Shown here piece by piece: positions 1 through 8,126 of a DNA stretch of 64,000 bases. The first letter of the stretch is position 1. The number at the start of each line of letters is the position of its first letter. Origin of the DNA: Streptococcus merionis DSM 19192 (lineage in GTDB: Bacteria; Bacillota; Bacilli; Lactobacillales; Streptococcaceae); NCBI RefSeq assembly GCF_000380085.1, contig NZ_KB904550.1:1-64000 (forward strand), read 5' to 3'. Made by a program: the position numbers and the translations under genes. A model generated the notes under the pieces. That model was not told the origin of the DNA, made no database searches, and saw only the letters and a list, made by a program, of their open reading frames with translations.

Positions 1-221
1 TCGGGATATTGTTGAACAAATTGTTCCAACTTTTCCAGCGGTATTTTGAATGGTTTACGCTTACGGGGTTGACATTCTAAGCTATTCAACTCTCTGAGTT
101 GTTTTTCCCAGAGATAGAGGGTATTGGGACTAATTCCAAATAACTTACTCGTTTCCTTTTTGGTATGTCCTTCCTGAACGTAAGCAATGACGCGTTTTCT
201 AAAATCTAATTCGTATGTCAT
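1..221 (-). CDS. IS630-like transposase, N-terminal part (runs off left edge)
   Basis: About 73 residues are visible from an ATG at 221, continuing past the window start. The protein opens MTYELDFRKRVIAYV and carries a helix-turn-helix with the core KKETSKLFGISPNTLYLW, typical of the DNA-binding N terminus of IS630-type transposases, which then load a DDE catalytic domain. The catalytic part is outside the window, so intactness cannot be judged. The IS630 assignment rests on the N-terminal helix-turn-helix style only; another helix-turn-helix transposase family is possible. It borders the bacteriocin region and marks its left side as mobile DNA. Confidence 0.7.
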   Translation of the reverse strand, partial: MTYELDFRKRVIAYVQEGHTKKETSKLFGISPNTLYLWEKQLRELNSLECQPRKRKPFKIPLEKLEQFVQQYP

Positions 222-456
222 AAAATCAGTATATCATATACTATCTAAAATCTAAAGAAGTATAAAACATCATCAGCATGATTTTCAACTACTAGGAAAT
301 TGCTTAACTCCCAATTATTGGACGAGTCTGGCTTTTTTTATGTAGTATTTAAAATTTTCCATCACTAGCTCCTCATCTATAAATCCATCATATTGATTTA
401 ATCATCAACTCATAGGAAAAATTAGTTGAATCCTATGACAATTTTTGGATTCTAGT

Positions 457-1086
457 TTACAATCTATCCATAGAGATAATCTCATCAGCCATTTCCCAAA
501 TAGTTGGATTATGGGTTGCGACAATGATAAGTCTATTTTCATTCCTCAAGGATAGGAGAATGGCCATAATAGCCTTGGCAGTTTCAGGGTCGATCGAGGC
601 AGTGGGTTCATCTGCTAAAATAAAAGGAGGATTCTTTAAGATGACCTTGGCCAAGGCAACACGTTGGGATTCACCACCAGATAGTTCGAAGATTCTCTTG
701 TCCAAATTCAAATAGGATAATCCAACACGATTCAAAGCTTCTTCTTCTTTTTGTTGTTGTTCACGCTTACTCAATTTTTGACCAATCAGCCCCAGCTTTA
801 GATTTTCTTTTATGGTTTGACTTTCTATTAAACCAAAATTTTGAAAAAGGTAACCTAGTTCATGACGGAAGAACTCGCTGGATTTGAACTGATTTAAGTT
901 TTTATTGCGGAAAAAGATATTGCCATCATAAGTTTCAAGTTTAGCCATCATATTCATGAGGGTGGTTTTTCCACTTCCACTTGAGCCGATGAGCGCATAA
1001 ACCTTTCCAGCCTCAAAAGTCATCGAGAGATCTGAGAATAAGAAACGCTCGCCAAACTGTTTACTCACTTTTTCTAATCGAATCAT
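457..1086 (-). CDS. ABC transporter ATP-binding protein of lactococcin 972-type operon
   Basis: A 209-residue single-domain ABC ATPase. Walker A is GSSGSGKTT near residues 34-42, the signature is LSGGESQ near 137, and Walker B ends ILADEP near 157. It starts 1 bp after the stop of the 672-residue membrane protein, so the two are translationally coupled and probably form one transporter. In lactococcin 972-type operons this ATPase and the DUF1430 membrane protein follow the bacteriocin gene and are thought to give immunity and/or export; which of the two is not proved by sequence. It is the last gene of the minus-strand operon. The family call is firm; the role is by context. Confidence 0.88.
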   Translation of the reverse strand: MIRLEKVSKQFGERFLFSDLSMTFEAGKVYALIGSSGSGKTTLMNMMAKLETYDGNIFFRNKNLNQFKSSEFFRHELGYLFQNFGLIESQTIKENLKLGLIGQKLSKREQQQKEEEALNRVGLSYLNLDKRIFELSGGESQRVALAKVILKNPPFILADEPTASIDPETAKAIMAILLSLRNENRLIIVATHNPTIWEMADEIISMDRL

Positions 1087-1087
1087 C

Positions 1088-3106
1088 TTAGGCTCCTTTC
1101 AAAATAAGCGTGGACATCTTATTTTCCTTGTGCATCTGAAAATGTAACTGTAAAATCGCGTTTCCAATAAATAACAATAGTACCAAGAATGCTATCAATA
1201 TATCCGTAGCTAGGAAAATACTGACAAGAAAACCAAGGAAGAAAACGAACAGTTGGGCTAAGAGATACTTTTTATGAATCTCCCAAAAACGAAGACCACT
1301 TATGCGCTTAATGAAGATATCACGTCTAAATTCCTCAAAGTAGAGTTGATTCATGGTGTTAAACATCAGTATAGAAGTCAGTGTACCTAATATAGCTCCT
1401 GCCGCCATTGTCCACATTTCTCTTTTGAGATTATCCAATAACGTTTGATGGATCTGGTAAGCCGGTTTTAGCTCTGCTACCCAATTCTCAATACCATATT
1501 TCTCGATAAGGGCTTGAGCATTCTTCAAATTTTCAAAAAAGAAAAAGTTGCTCACCGATTGCTCCCAAAAGGAGAAAGATTGCTCCCCCGTTGATTGAGG
1601 TGTTAGCACAACAATGATCGGATCTCTTAGAAGCTGCTGGTAAGAGATAGGTGTTGTATTATAGACAAATCGGTCATGACCAGATTCCAGATAAGATACA
1701 GTAGCAACCATTTCCTGACGGGTATCCTGACTAGACATACGATGGCTGATATCCTCTTCAAAAATGTTCTTATAGTGACTTTCCTCTGAGCGAAGATGCT
1801 CTGGTAGAAGAAGGACAAATTCTCCTGTAGCCAAATGAGCCACTTTTTCCTCAATCTCAGGAGCAACGGCAATTTGTTGCTGTTTCAAATATTGAGGTGT
1901 AACAATCAACACATTACCCTGTGGACTATAGTCTTGCCACTCAGTAGATGTTGAAAAATTTTTCGAAGAGCTTACTCCATTTTGCCAAGCCCTATCAGCT
2001 AGATTATGTTGAGATAATAAACCGCCCTGCTCTGAAACTGCCTGTCCAACGAGATTGAACCATACTTTCTGTTCCCTAGCAAGTTCTTCTTGACCTTGTC
2101 TACGGTCTGCCCCACCACGAGCCATAGATAGAGCAACCAAGTTACTTTCTTGGCGCCAGGCTTCTCGCCCCTGTTCTTGCTGTTGCCAAGCTTTGGAATA
2201 AATAGAGGTTCGGCTAACACCAATCGAAACGATAATGACAGCTAACAATTGACCGATTAAAATCAGACTGATGATCCCTCGAACAGGAACTTGACCTTTA
2301 ATGACCTGCATTAAAGGAACTTTTTTAATCCCAATCGCAAATAGTCCAGCAAAAAATAAAGTGATGAGGAGAAGACAGAGATTATAAACAACCAATCCAG
2401 TTCCGATAGTCTGATATGTTACCAAAGGAAACGATACAAACTGTTTCAAAACAACTGCAAAGAGAAAACCTACAATCAAGCCTATCGCTGTATGGATGAT
2501 ATCTTGAGAGAGGGGTCTCAAAAAAATTTTCCACCGGTTTTCACCAGATATTAGACGGATACCTGCGGTTCGTAAGTTTAGGATTTGACTAATCAAACTA
2601 AGCGCTCCAAAAGTTAACAGAAAAATTAACAAAGCAAGAAATTGAAACCCGGGGGTAAATACAAGAGCTAGGATTTTGAGACTGGAAGGCTTCATCACAA
2701 ATGGTTTAGTCAACCCTACACGACTAAGCTCTTCTTTTAGTCGCTCTACGCTTAATTTACCACGAAAGATAAAATAATTAGTAACTAAACTACCATTGGC
2801 AGCAGCTTCGAGTGATTTTTCAGAAAGATTTTCAGGTAATTCTCCCTGCCCAAAAACCGTATAAGAAAAAGCAGGTTTCCCCTCGGAGTCAGGATCCTGA
2901 TGCTGAAGGGCAATGAGACTGTCTGTTTCCTCCGCTAATTTTGATAGACTATCTGCAACCTTGTCAAAGGTAGCTTCGGGGGAAGAACTAAATATAGAGA
3001 TGTTAGGATAATAGTGTGAAACATATGTATCCTCCCAAATGGTATGTACCCATACGAAAAAGAGAGTGACCAATAAATTAGATAGAACAACAAAACTTCT
3101 CTTCAT
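1088..3106 (-). CDS. Bacteriocin-associated DUF1430 integral membrane protein
   Basis: A 672-residue protein with an N-terminal membrane segment near residues 5-22. A cluster of four or five hydrophobic helices lies at about 145-300, then a large polar, presumably extracellular region rich in Q and S (about 305-555), then a C-terminal group of helices (about 565-660). This MacB/FtsX-like plan fits the DUF1430 family found beside lactococcin 972-like peptides. It pairs with the ATPase directly downstream (1 bp gap). An intrinsic hairpin separates it from the bacteriocin gene, so it is probably expressed at lower level by read-through. Role in immunity or export is inferred from context. Confidence 0.85.
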   Translation of the reverse strand: MKRSFVVLSNLLVTLFFVWVHTIWEDTYVSHYYPNISIFSSSPEATFDKVADSLSKLAEETDSLIALQHQDPDSEGKPAFSYTVFGQGELPENLSEKSLEAAANGSLVTNYFIFRGKLSVERLKEELSRVGLTKPFVMKPSSLKILALVFTPGFQFLALLIFLLTFGALSLISQILNLRTAGIRLISGENRWKIFLRPLSQDIIHTAIGLIVGFLFAVVLKQFVSFPLVTYQTIGTGLVVYNLCLLLITLFFAGLFAIGIKKVPLMQVIKGQVPVRGIISLILIGQLLAVIIVSIGVSRTSIYSKAWQQQEQGREAWRQESNLVALSMARGGADRRQGQEELAREQKVWFNLVGQAVSEQGGLLSQHNLADRAWQNGVSSSKNFSTSTEWQDYSPQGNVLIVTPQYLKQQQIAVAPEIEEKVAHLATGEFVLLLPEHLRSEESHYKNIFEEDISHRMSSQDTRQEMVATVSYLESGHDRFVYNTTPISYQQLLRDPIIVVLTPQSTGEQSFSFWEQSVSNFFFFENLKNAQALIEKYGIENWVAELKPAYQIHQTLLDNLKREMWTMAAGAILGTLTSILMFNTMNQLYFEEFRRDIFIKRISGLRFWEIHKKYLLAQLFVFFLGFLVSIFLATDILIAFLVLLLFIGNAILQLHFQMHKENKMSTLILKGA

Positions 3107-3124
3107 AAGTAGTCCTCTTTCTAG

Positions 3125-3150
3125 AAAAAGGGCAGGAGTAATCCTGCCCC
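3125..3150 (-). terminator. Hairpin between bacteriocin gene and DUF1430 gene (attenuator-like)
   Basis: On the minus strand an 8-bp stem (GGGCAGGA with TCCTGCCC, arms 3142-3149 and 3130-3137) with a four-base loop is followed by five T (complement of 3125-3129). It lies 19 bp before the next gene in the same operon, so partial termination would give more bacteriocin mRNA than transporter mRNA. Confidence 0.75.
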
Positions 3151-3207
3151 CTAAAAGGTTAATGCGCTACTAAAATTGTTAGCATCACACGCAATGTAGA
3201 ATACATT

Positions 3208-3504
3208 TTACCACCCCGCATCAAAGTTAACATGTTCTCCAAAATTTGTGTTTATGAAGGCATGTGCAGCACTACGTGCACCTGCATAAACAGTGCGTTC
3301 ATTTGCTCTTCCGGTGCTTCCAACATAAGACCAGTGATAATTAGTGGCATGATAATAATTAGAGAATGCTCCCCAGTTATCTGGATCATGATGACCGCCG
3401 TAATTCCACTCACCGCCACGGTGAGAAACAGCTAAGACAGGAAGAGCTACAGAAAACATTAAAATAGTAAGAGCTGTTGCGATTACTGTTCTAATTTTTA
3501 ACAT
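3208..3504 (-). CDS. Lactococcin 972 family bacteriocin precursor
   Basis: A 98-residue secreted peptide. A signal peptide covers residues 1 to about 25 (basic start, hydrophobic core, cleavage probably after LPVLA). The mature part of about 73 residues starts with GGEWNYG, continues SNYYHATNYHWS and ends in an aromatic FDAGW. That matches the lactococcin 972 pattern of a WxYG start, SNYxH centre and terminal W. Lactococcin 972 itself binds lipid II and blocks septum formation. The start is supported by AAGGAG seven bases upstream. The genes behind it (DUF1430 protein and ATPase) are the usual partners. The spectrum and activity of this peptide are unknown; it differs considerably from lactococcin 972. 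Confidence 0.87.
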   Translation of the reverse strand: MLKIRTVIATALTILMFSVALPVLAVSHRGGEWNYGGHHDPDNWGAFSNYYHATNYHWSYVGSTGRANERTVYAGARSAAHAFINTNFGEHVNFDAGW

Positions 3505-3620
3505 GAGGTTACTCCTTATTTAAATTATAGCCTAAAGTACATTAAAACAACATTTGGTGTATCAGTCTGAATATAGTTTCCTGATTTTTCACTCCTTTCC
3601 ACAGACTGATATACTTTTTT
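3505..3620 (-). promoter_or_regulatory. Control region of the lactococcin 972-like operon
   Basis: On the minus strand a TATAAT box lies about 15 bp before the AAGGAG ribosome site, but no good -35 hexamer is found at the proper distance (TGTTGT is the best). Just upstream are two inverted arms, CAGACTGATA and its complement (3559-3569 and 3602-3612 on the plus strand). A strong -10 with a weak -35 and an inverted repeat upstream suits an activator-dependent promoter. The PlcR-like regulator nearby is the obvious candidate, by inference only. Confidence 0.5.
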
Positions 3621-3779
3621 TACTTACAAAATTTTTCAAACAATCATTTTATCAATTGAAACACCCCAAAGGGGTTTATAAAATGACTGAAAACAGGCAG
3701 ACTAGAATCATACAAATTAGTTTACTAAGCCTCAATTGTCATTAAACATGGCAATGTTCTATCTGCTACAATAATTATA

Positions 3780-3917
3780 CTAAACACCAATATTATATAA
3801 TTCCCCTGGATCAAAACCTAAAGGAGTTGGCGTTGGTGTCCCTGATGGCTTAGGGATTATAATCAATAAACCTACTAATAAAATAGCTATTATAAACTTT
3901 TTAGTTGCTTTCTTCAT
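3780..3917 (-). CDS. Candidate secreted signalling peptide (Phr/PapR-like)
   Basis: A 45-codon gene not recognised as any named family. It starts at an ATG at 3917 with AAAGGGG ten bases upstream. It encodes a lysine-rich start (MKKATKKF), one hydrophobic stretch (about residues 8-21), a proline/threonine linker (PKPSGTPTPTP) and a C-terminal tail LGFDPGELYNIGV. This is the layout of exported pre-pheromones such as PapR or Phr, where the last 5-10 residues are the signal. It lies downstream of and co-directional with a PlcR/TprA-like regulator, as papR follows plcR, and just upstream of the bacteriocin operon. It has its own good promoter (3950-3978). A small lipidless secreted peptide of other function is the alternative. 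Confidence 0.6.
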   Translation of the reverse strand: MKKATKKFIIAILLVGLLIIIPKPSGTPTPTPLGFDPGELYNIGV

Positions 3918-3949
3918 TTCTTGCAACCCCTTTCATATTTCTTGATTAT

Positions 3950-3978
3950 ATTCTATCATGCATAATATTATTTGTCAA
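3950..3978 (-). promoter_or_regulatory. Promoter of the candidate pheromone gene, with palindrome in the spacer
   Basis: Minus strand: TTGACA (complement of 3973-3978), a 17-bp spacer and TAGAAT (complement of 3950-3955). A near-perfect 14-bp palindrome, TATCATGCATAATA on the plus strand (3954-3967, 6 of 7 pairs), covers the spacer and -10. A protein bound here would block polymerase, so a repressor site is the simplest reading. Confidence 0.6.
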
Positions 3979-4014
3979 CCATTTTTATAAATATTTTATT
4001 ATTTTATTATTTTA

Positions 4015-4715
4015 TTGCAAAAAGTCATAACCACCTGTGAAAACGGGTGGCTTGTACACCGGCTGTAAGCCGTTTTCCTCCAGCGACGCCTAAAGACGCT
4101 CGCTGAACTTCGTTCAGGTTAGTGCTTTTATTACTTGACTAATGCCCGTAACAACGGGTTTTTATCGTGTTCTGAATCCGCCATCTGAAAACGGATCTTC
4201 ATATTCTTTAACACTCAACCTATCGAGTGCAATGTCGTCTTTCTCCTGCTCGCGAATGTCCTTCGCAACAGTTTTTTCGTTTAATCCGACTGTACTGACG
4301 TAGTAACCCCTTGCCCAAAATTTTCGATTTCCATACTTATACTTTAGATTTGCATGTTTATCGAAAATCATCAAGGCACTTTTGCTTTTCAAATATCCCA
4401 TAAAATCGGAAATCGAAAGTTTTGGTGGAATAAGAACAAGCATATGAACATGATCTGGCATCATGTGTCCCTCAATGATTTCAACGCCTTTATATTTGCA
4501 TAGATGACGGAAAATTTCAATCAAGTCTTGTCTTATTTTGTAGTAGATAGATTTTCTGCGATACTTAGGGGTGAAAACTATATGATATTTGCACATCCAT
4601 TTAGTATGTGATAAACTGTAACTGGTTTTAGCCATTCTTTTTCCTCCTTATCTAACCTGAACAATGAGATTATATCAGGAAAAAGAAATGGAAGCCCAAA
4701 GCCTTGTCACGCCAT
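4015..4715 (-). mobile_element. IS200-type insertion sequence (approximate limits)
   Basis: A lone Y1 transposase gene is flanked by short imperfect hairpins instead of terminal inverted repeats, as in the IS200/IS605 family. Beyond the gene's 3' end are a CCACC...GGTGG hairpin near 4031-4050, GGCT...AGCC near 4063, CTGAAC...GTTCAG near 4102-4116 and CCCGT...ACGGG near 4145-4160. The motif CTAACCTGAAC appears near both sides (in inverse orientation at about 4109-4119, and at about 4654-4664). The exact ends and any target site cannot be fixed without an empty-site comparison. No tnpB is present. It sits between the regulator terminator and the peptide gene promoter. Confidence 0.65.
4162..4635 (-). 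CDS. tnpA: IS200-type Y1 (HUH) transposase
   Basis: A 157-residue transposase that moves single-stranded DNA by tyrosine chemistry. The metal-binding HUH motif is seen in PDHVHMLVLIPP (about residues 60-71), and the catalytic tyrosine is probably one of the pair in RGYYVSTVGL (about 111-120). Length is normal for this family and no stop or frameshift is seen, so the copy may be active. The start has a strong AAGGAGG site eight bases upstream. Confidence 0.93.
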   Translation of the reverse strand: MAKTSYSLSHTKWMCKYHIVFTPKYRRKSIYYKIRQDLIEIFRHLCKYKGVEIIEGHMMPDHVHMLVLIPPKLSISDFMGYLKSKSALMIFDKHANLKYKYGNRKFWARGYYVSTVGLNEKTVAKDIREQEKDDIALDRLSVKEYEDPFSDGGFRTR

Positions 4716-4719
4716 AATA

Positions 4720-4743
4720 TAAAAACTCAGTAAGAACTGAGTT
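4720..4743 (-). terminator. Terminator after the PlcR-like regulator
   Basis: Minus strand: eight-base stem AACTCAGT/ACTGAGTT (arms 4736-4743 and 4724-4731) with a four-base loop, then four or more T. It begins 11 bp past the regulator stop, so regulator and peptide gene are separate transcripts. Confidence 0.7.
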
Positions 4744-4754
4744 GTCTATAATTA

Positions 4755-5627
4755 CTATGCTGGGAATGTTTCATTGATAAAACGCTCAAGCTCCAATGCC
4801 ATCTTATCATTACGTTCAAGTTGGTAGACATGTTGTGCCGTTACAAAGTACTGTTTAACGACATCTTTATGAGCAAAATCTTCACTAACATTTCCAAGCA
4901 AACAGTAGAGATTAGCTAAACAATAAAAACTATTATTCTTGAGGCAAATATCAATTGTCTCAAGGGTTTCGCTTATAGCTGTCTCCGTTTGATGATTCAG
5001 CCATAAATAACGACAAAAGTTATACCGACATTTAATCAATATTTCAAGTTCATCAATTGTCCGAACTTTAACACTCTTAAAAAGATTAGTCATATGATTA
5101 TAAACTTCTTCAAATTTTGAGCGCTCATCTGTTTGAAAATAAAAGTGTAATAAACTGTTTGAAATATTCAAGTATTCCCAGTCATATTCGCTGTATTTTG
5201 ATAAAATACTTTCAAGTTTTTTGATGGCTTCACTCTGCTTATGATCGTGATTAAATAGCACAACAGCCTCGATCCATTGAAGGTACAACTGATCGGAAAG
5301 TGGAAGTTTTACAGTCTTGGCGGCTTCTAGCTCATAAATATATTTTAGTGACTTGTAGTCCCGTAAATCTAAGAATTTCTTAGACACAGCACGAAACTGA
5401 GTCAGATAGTCAGATTCAACATGAATATTCTCATCAAAAAAGTAATCCATTGTTACGTTCAACTTTTTCGCAAGGGCGTATATTAAATCTACTCCTGGAC
5501 TATAGTCAGCATCACGCTCAATTTTACTAATCTGAGCTTGTTCACAAATGCCTGCTGCCAATTCGACCTGAGACAAATTCAGTTCCTTTCTCCTACTACG
5601 CATTCGGCTCGCCAATAATTTACCCAT
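4755..5627 (-). CDS. PlcR/TprA-like RRNPP transcriptional regulator
   Basis: A 290-residue protein. Residues about 8-62 are an XRE helix-turn-helix (RRKELNLSQVELA...QISKIERD), and the rest is helical with tetratricopeptide-like repeats. This is the architecture of PlcR, TprA, PrgX and other RRNPP proteins, which bind an imported peptide with the repeats and then change DNA binding. The promoter is clear (TTGAAA, 17 bp, TATAAT at 5672-5700) and AAGGAA precedes the ATG. The closest named type by appearance is pneumococcal TprA or Bacillus PlcR; ComR-type regulators are less likely. Its peptide partner is probably the small gene at 3780-3917, and its target the lactococcin 972-like operon; both links are inferred from position. 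Confidence 0.85.
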   Translation of the reverse strand: MGKLLASRMRSRRKELNLSQVELAAGICEQAQISKIERDADYSPGVDLIYALAKKLNVTMDYFFDENIHVESDYLTQFRAVSKKFLDLRDYKSLKYIYELEAAKTVKLPLSDQLYLQWIEAVVLFNHDHKQSEAIKKLESILSKYSEYDWEYLNISNSLLHFYFQTDERSKFEEVYNHMTNLFKSVKVRTIDELEILIKCRYNFCRYLWLNHQTETAISETLETIDICLKNNSFYCLANLYCLLGNVSEDFAHKDVVKQYFVTAQHVYQLERNDKMALELERFINETFPA

Positions 5628-5671
5628 ATGTTCCTTCTCTATTCTATGTAATATTTATCTTTATATTGAAA

Positions 5672-5700
5672 ATTATAACATTCTGACTTTTGTTTTTCAA
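5672..5700 (-). promoter_or_regulatory. Promoter of the PlcR-like regulator
   Basis: Minus strand TTGAAA (complement of 5695-5700), exact 17-bp spacer, TATAAT (complement of 5672-5677), about 45 bp before the start codon. Confidence 0.7.
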
Positions 5701-5888
5701 TTATTTGAATTTTATCAATTCATTACAAAGACACTGGAACACGAAAAATCCCTACAACCAGTTGACAGAGTTTCTCTTTATTTTATAAATTAAGTATAAG
5801 CTGAGACAGACAGTTGTAATCACAAAAGCATGTAACCGCTGAAGACTACGTATAAGTATTAATCTCAAGTAATCTGACCTAACCTTCT

Positions 5889-8126
5889 TCATCTCACCGT
5901 CTCTACTTGCCAGGTTTTCCAACCGTGAAAGCGGATGGCGCCTTGTTGGTCTGTGCGGTAGGTGGTGATGTTTCTCTCATCGAATCGCGCGACTGTTTCT
6001 GGGTGCGGATGTTTGTAGCGGTTATTTTTTCCAGCAGAGAAAAGGCCAATCTGAGGCTTGATATGATCCAGAAATTCTGGATACGAAGACCCTTTACTGC
6101 CGTGGTGTCCAGCTTTGAGGACATCAACCCTGAGATTAGGATAGGCCTTAATCAAATCTAGCTCTCCATGCTCCAAGTCACCTGTAAAGAGAAATCTGGT
6201 CTGGAGCAGTTGCCCATAAAGGACTATCGAATCATTATTGCCACCATCACCAATTTCTCTAGGGTAGAGCACCTCTAGGTAGCTATCGCAGATAGGAATC
6301 TGATCGCCCACCTTGGTCACATGAACAGGAACACCAAGACTTTCTAACGTTTTGACAAAGTCTGCCTTAGTCAAGCTACCTGATGACACCCAGATTTGAC
6401 CAATGTCAAAGTTTTTGGCTACCGGCAGCAAATCACCGATATGGTCCGTGTCGGTATGGGTCAGAACAAGGGTATCGATTTTGCTTACGCCGCGGCTTTT
6501 TAGATAAGGAATCAGCGTACGCTCTGCATTGCTGTCAGACTGAGCTTGCTGCCATGCTTCCTTGCCACTGAAGCTTACCTTACCGCCAACATCAATAAGC
6601 ACATTGCGACCTTTCATATCTCTCAGGAAAATGCTGTCGCCTTGGCCAATGTCAACCACAGTCACTTCATTGGTCAGCGGGCACTTAGTGATGAGAAAAA
6701 GTCCGATAATCAGAACTCCAAGGCCGACTCTGGCCTTTTTATGCTGCCAAAAATCATAGAGCAGACCAAGGCTAATCAATAAGAAAACCAAAACCAGTAG
6801 ACTGGGCTTGCCAAAGACGAGCGGTCGGCTAGCTAAACCTGCTACCCACCGAATAATGCCCTCCAAACCGACAAATAAACTATTGAGCTCTGCTATTTTC
6901 CATAAAGGGGAAAGCAAAAAGACCAAGCTCAGCAAAGGTAAGAAGAGGACATCAAAGAGCAGAGAAAAGGCAAAGGTTAGTAGGATTGAGAGGGGCTGGA
7001 AGGTAGCGAAGTACCAGATGAGGACGGGGAGGATAGCAAGTGAGAGGGCAAAAGCCTCAGATAGTGCGCGCTTGATGCCTGTCAGATGCTCAAAGTCCTG
7101 CATGGTCAGGATAAAGGCATAGCCAAAACTGAGAACCCCACCCGCTGTTAGTAAAAAATTAGGCATGAGGACAAAGCTGATAAGGACGGTTAAGCCAAGG
7201 TTATTAAGTCCTGAAAACCCTTGATTAGCCAAGTTTTTCTGAATCAGACTACGAATGACCGAGGCCGAAAAACCAGTCATACCAGCATAAAACAAGGAAA
7301 AAGGGAGTTGCAGCCAATCCACCGTTTCCTGAGTTAGACCCAAACGGAGCAATAGCCAGCGAAACTTATCCACAAAGAAGCCAACCTGCATGCCAGACAG
7401 GGCAAAGAGGTGAATAATGCCAAGACCGGAATAAAGATCTCCCATCTGATCAAAATCCTTATCCAAATGGCCAAAAAGCAGGCCTGACATGTAATGGCGC
7501 ATGGGATTGGGAAACTGCTGATGAATATAGACTAGAGCACTGCGACGCCACTTGGAAAGAAGGTCAAAGACATTCCAAGAGTGAACTGGTACAATCTCAG
7601 AAATAGTCTTGACCTGCACCGTCTTGTAAATCCCTTGGGTTTCCAGATAGGCTTGGTAGTCAAAACCGTTGAAATTGCGCTGACTCTCAGCTTCTGACAC
7701 TTCTGCTTCTACCGTCAAGCGGACTGGCTGAGATAGCTTTTGAAAGAAGGCCTGTTCTTCTTGCGTTTTGAGTTTGTAAAAAAACTGATAGGTCTGACCA
7801 GCTTCCTTAGCTCTAAACGATAGACGATCCCCATTGACAGCGATGCTGTCTGGGATCATCTGCAATTGGCTAATGCTTTCAGGCGCAGAATGATTGGCCT
7901 GAGCGGCCAGATAGCGCTGAGCAACAAAAAAGAAGCCAAAGGGAACTAAAATCATCAAGCTAGCCTGAATCACTGCTCTGCTATGTTTCCAAAAAAGCCG
8001 CCAGCATAAAAAGCCCAGCAAAAACAAGGTGATAGGACTGGGAAAGCGCAGGGTGTAGAAAAGTACAATAAGCATCAAGGCTAGTTGGATGGGTGGGAGA
8101 GCTGTCGTTCTAATCCACCGTAACAT
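5889..8126 (-). CDS. comEC: DNA uptake channel protein ComEC
   Basis: A 745-residue membrane protein that carries transforming single-stranded DNA across the cell membrane. N-terminal helices are followed by a soluble OB-type region (about 80-190), then the Competence domain with many helices (about 205-480), and a C-terminal metallo-beta-lactamase-like domain starting VDIGQGDSIFL and containing THTDTDHIGDL, which may act as a nuclease. Full family length, no breaks. It overlaps comEA by 17 bp, so the two are coupled in one operon read from the comEA promoter. Confidence 0.96.
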   Translation of the reverse strand: MLRWIRTTALPPIQLALMLIVLFYTLRFPSPITLFLLGFLCWRLFWKHSRAVIQASLMILVPFGFFFVAQRYLAAQANHSAPESISQLQMIPDSIAVNGDRLSFRAKEAGQTYQFFYKLKTQEEQAFFQKLSQPVRLTVEAEVSEAESQRNFNGFDYQAYLETQGIYKTVQVKTISEIVPVHSWNVFDLLSKWRRSALVYIHQQFPNPMRHYMSGLLFGHLDKDFDQMGDLYSGLGIIHLFALSGMQVGFFVDKFRWLLLRLGLTQETVDWLQLPFSLFYAGMTGFSASVIRSLIQKNLANQGFSGLNNLGLTVLISFVLMPNFLLTAGGVLSFGYAFILTMQDFEHLTGIKRALSEAFALSLAILPVLIWYFATFQPLSILLTFAFSLLFDVLFLPLLSLVFLLSPLWKIAELNSLFVGLEGIIRWVAGLASRPLVFGKPSLLVLVFLLISLGLLYDFWQHKKARVGLGVLIIGLFLITKCPLTNEVTVVDIGQGDSIFLRDMKGRNVLIDVGGKVSFSGKEAWQQAQSDSNAERTLIPYLKSRGVSKIDTLVLTHTDTDHIGDLLPVAKNFDIGQIWVSSGSLTKADFVKTLESLGVPVHVTKVGDQIPICDSYLEVLYPREIGDGGNNDSIVLYGQLLQTRFLFTGDLEHGELDLIKAYPNLRVDVLKAGHHGSKGSSYPEFLDHIKPQIGLFSAGKNNRYKHPHPETVARFDERNITTYRTDQQGAIRFHGWKTWQVETVR

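Noticed and set aside
3554..3745. 63-codon plus-strand frame upstream of the bacteriocin gene
   Set aside because: No ribosome site, no signal or family features, and it covers the control region of the minus-strand operon.
4755..5627. ComR identity for the PlcR-like regulator
   Set aside because: No ComS-type peptide ending in a double Trp is encoded next to it, and its N-terminal domain looks more like PlcR/TprA.
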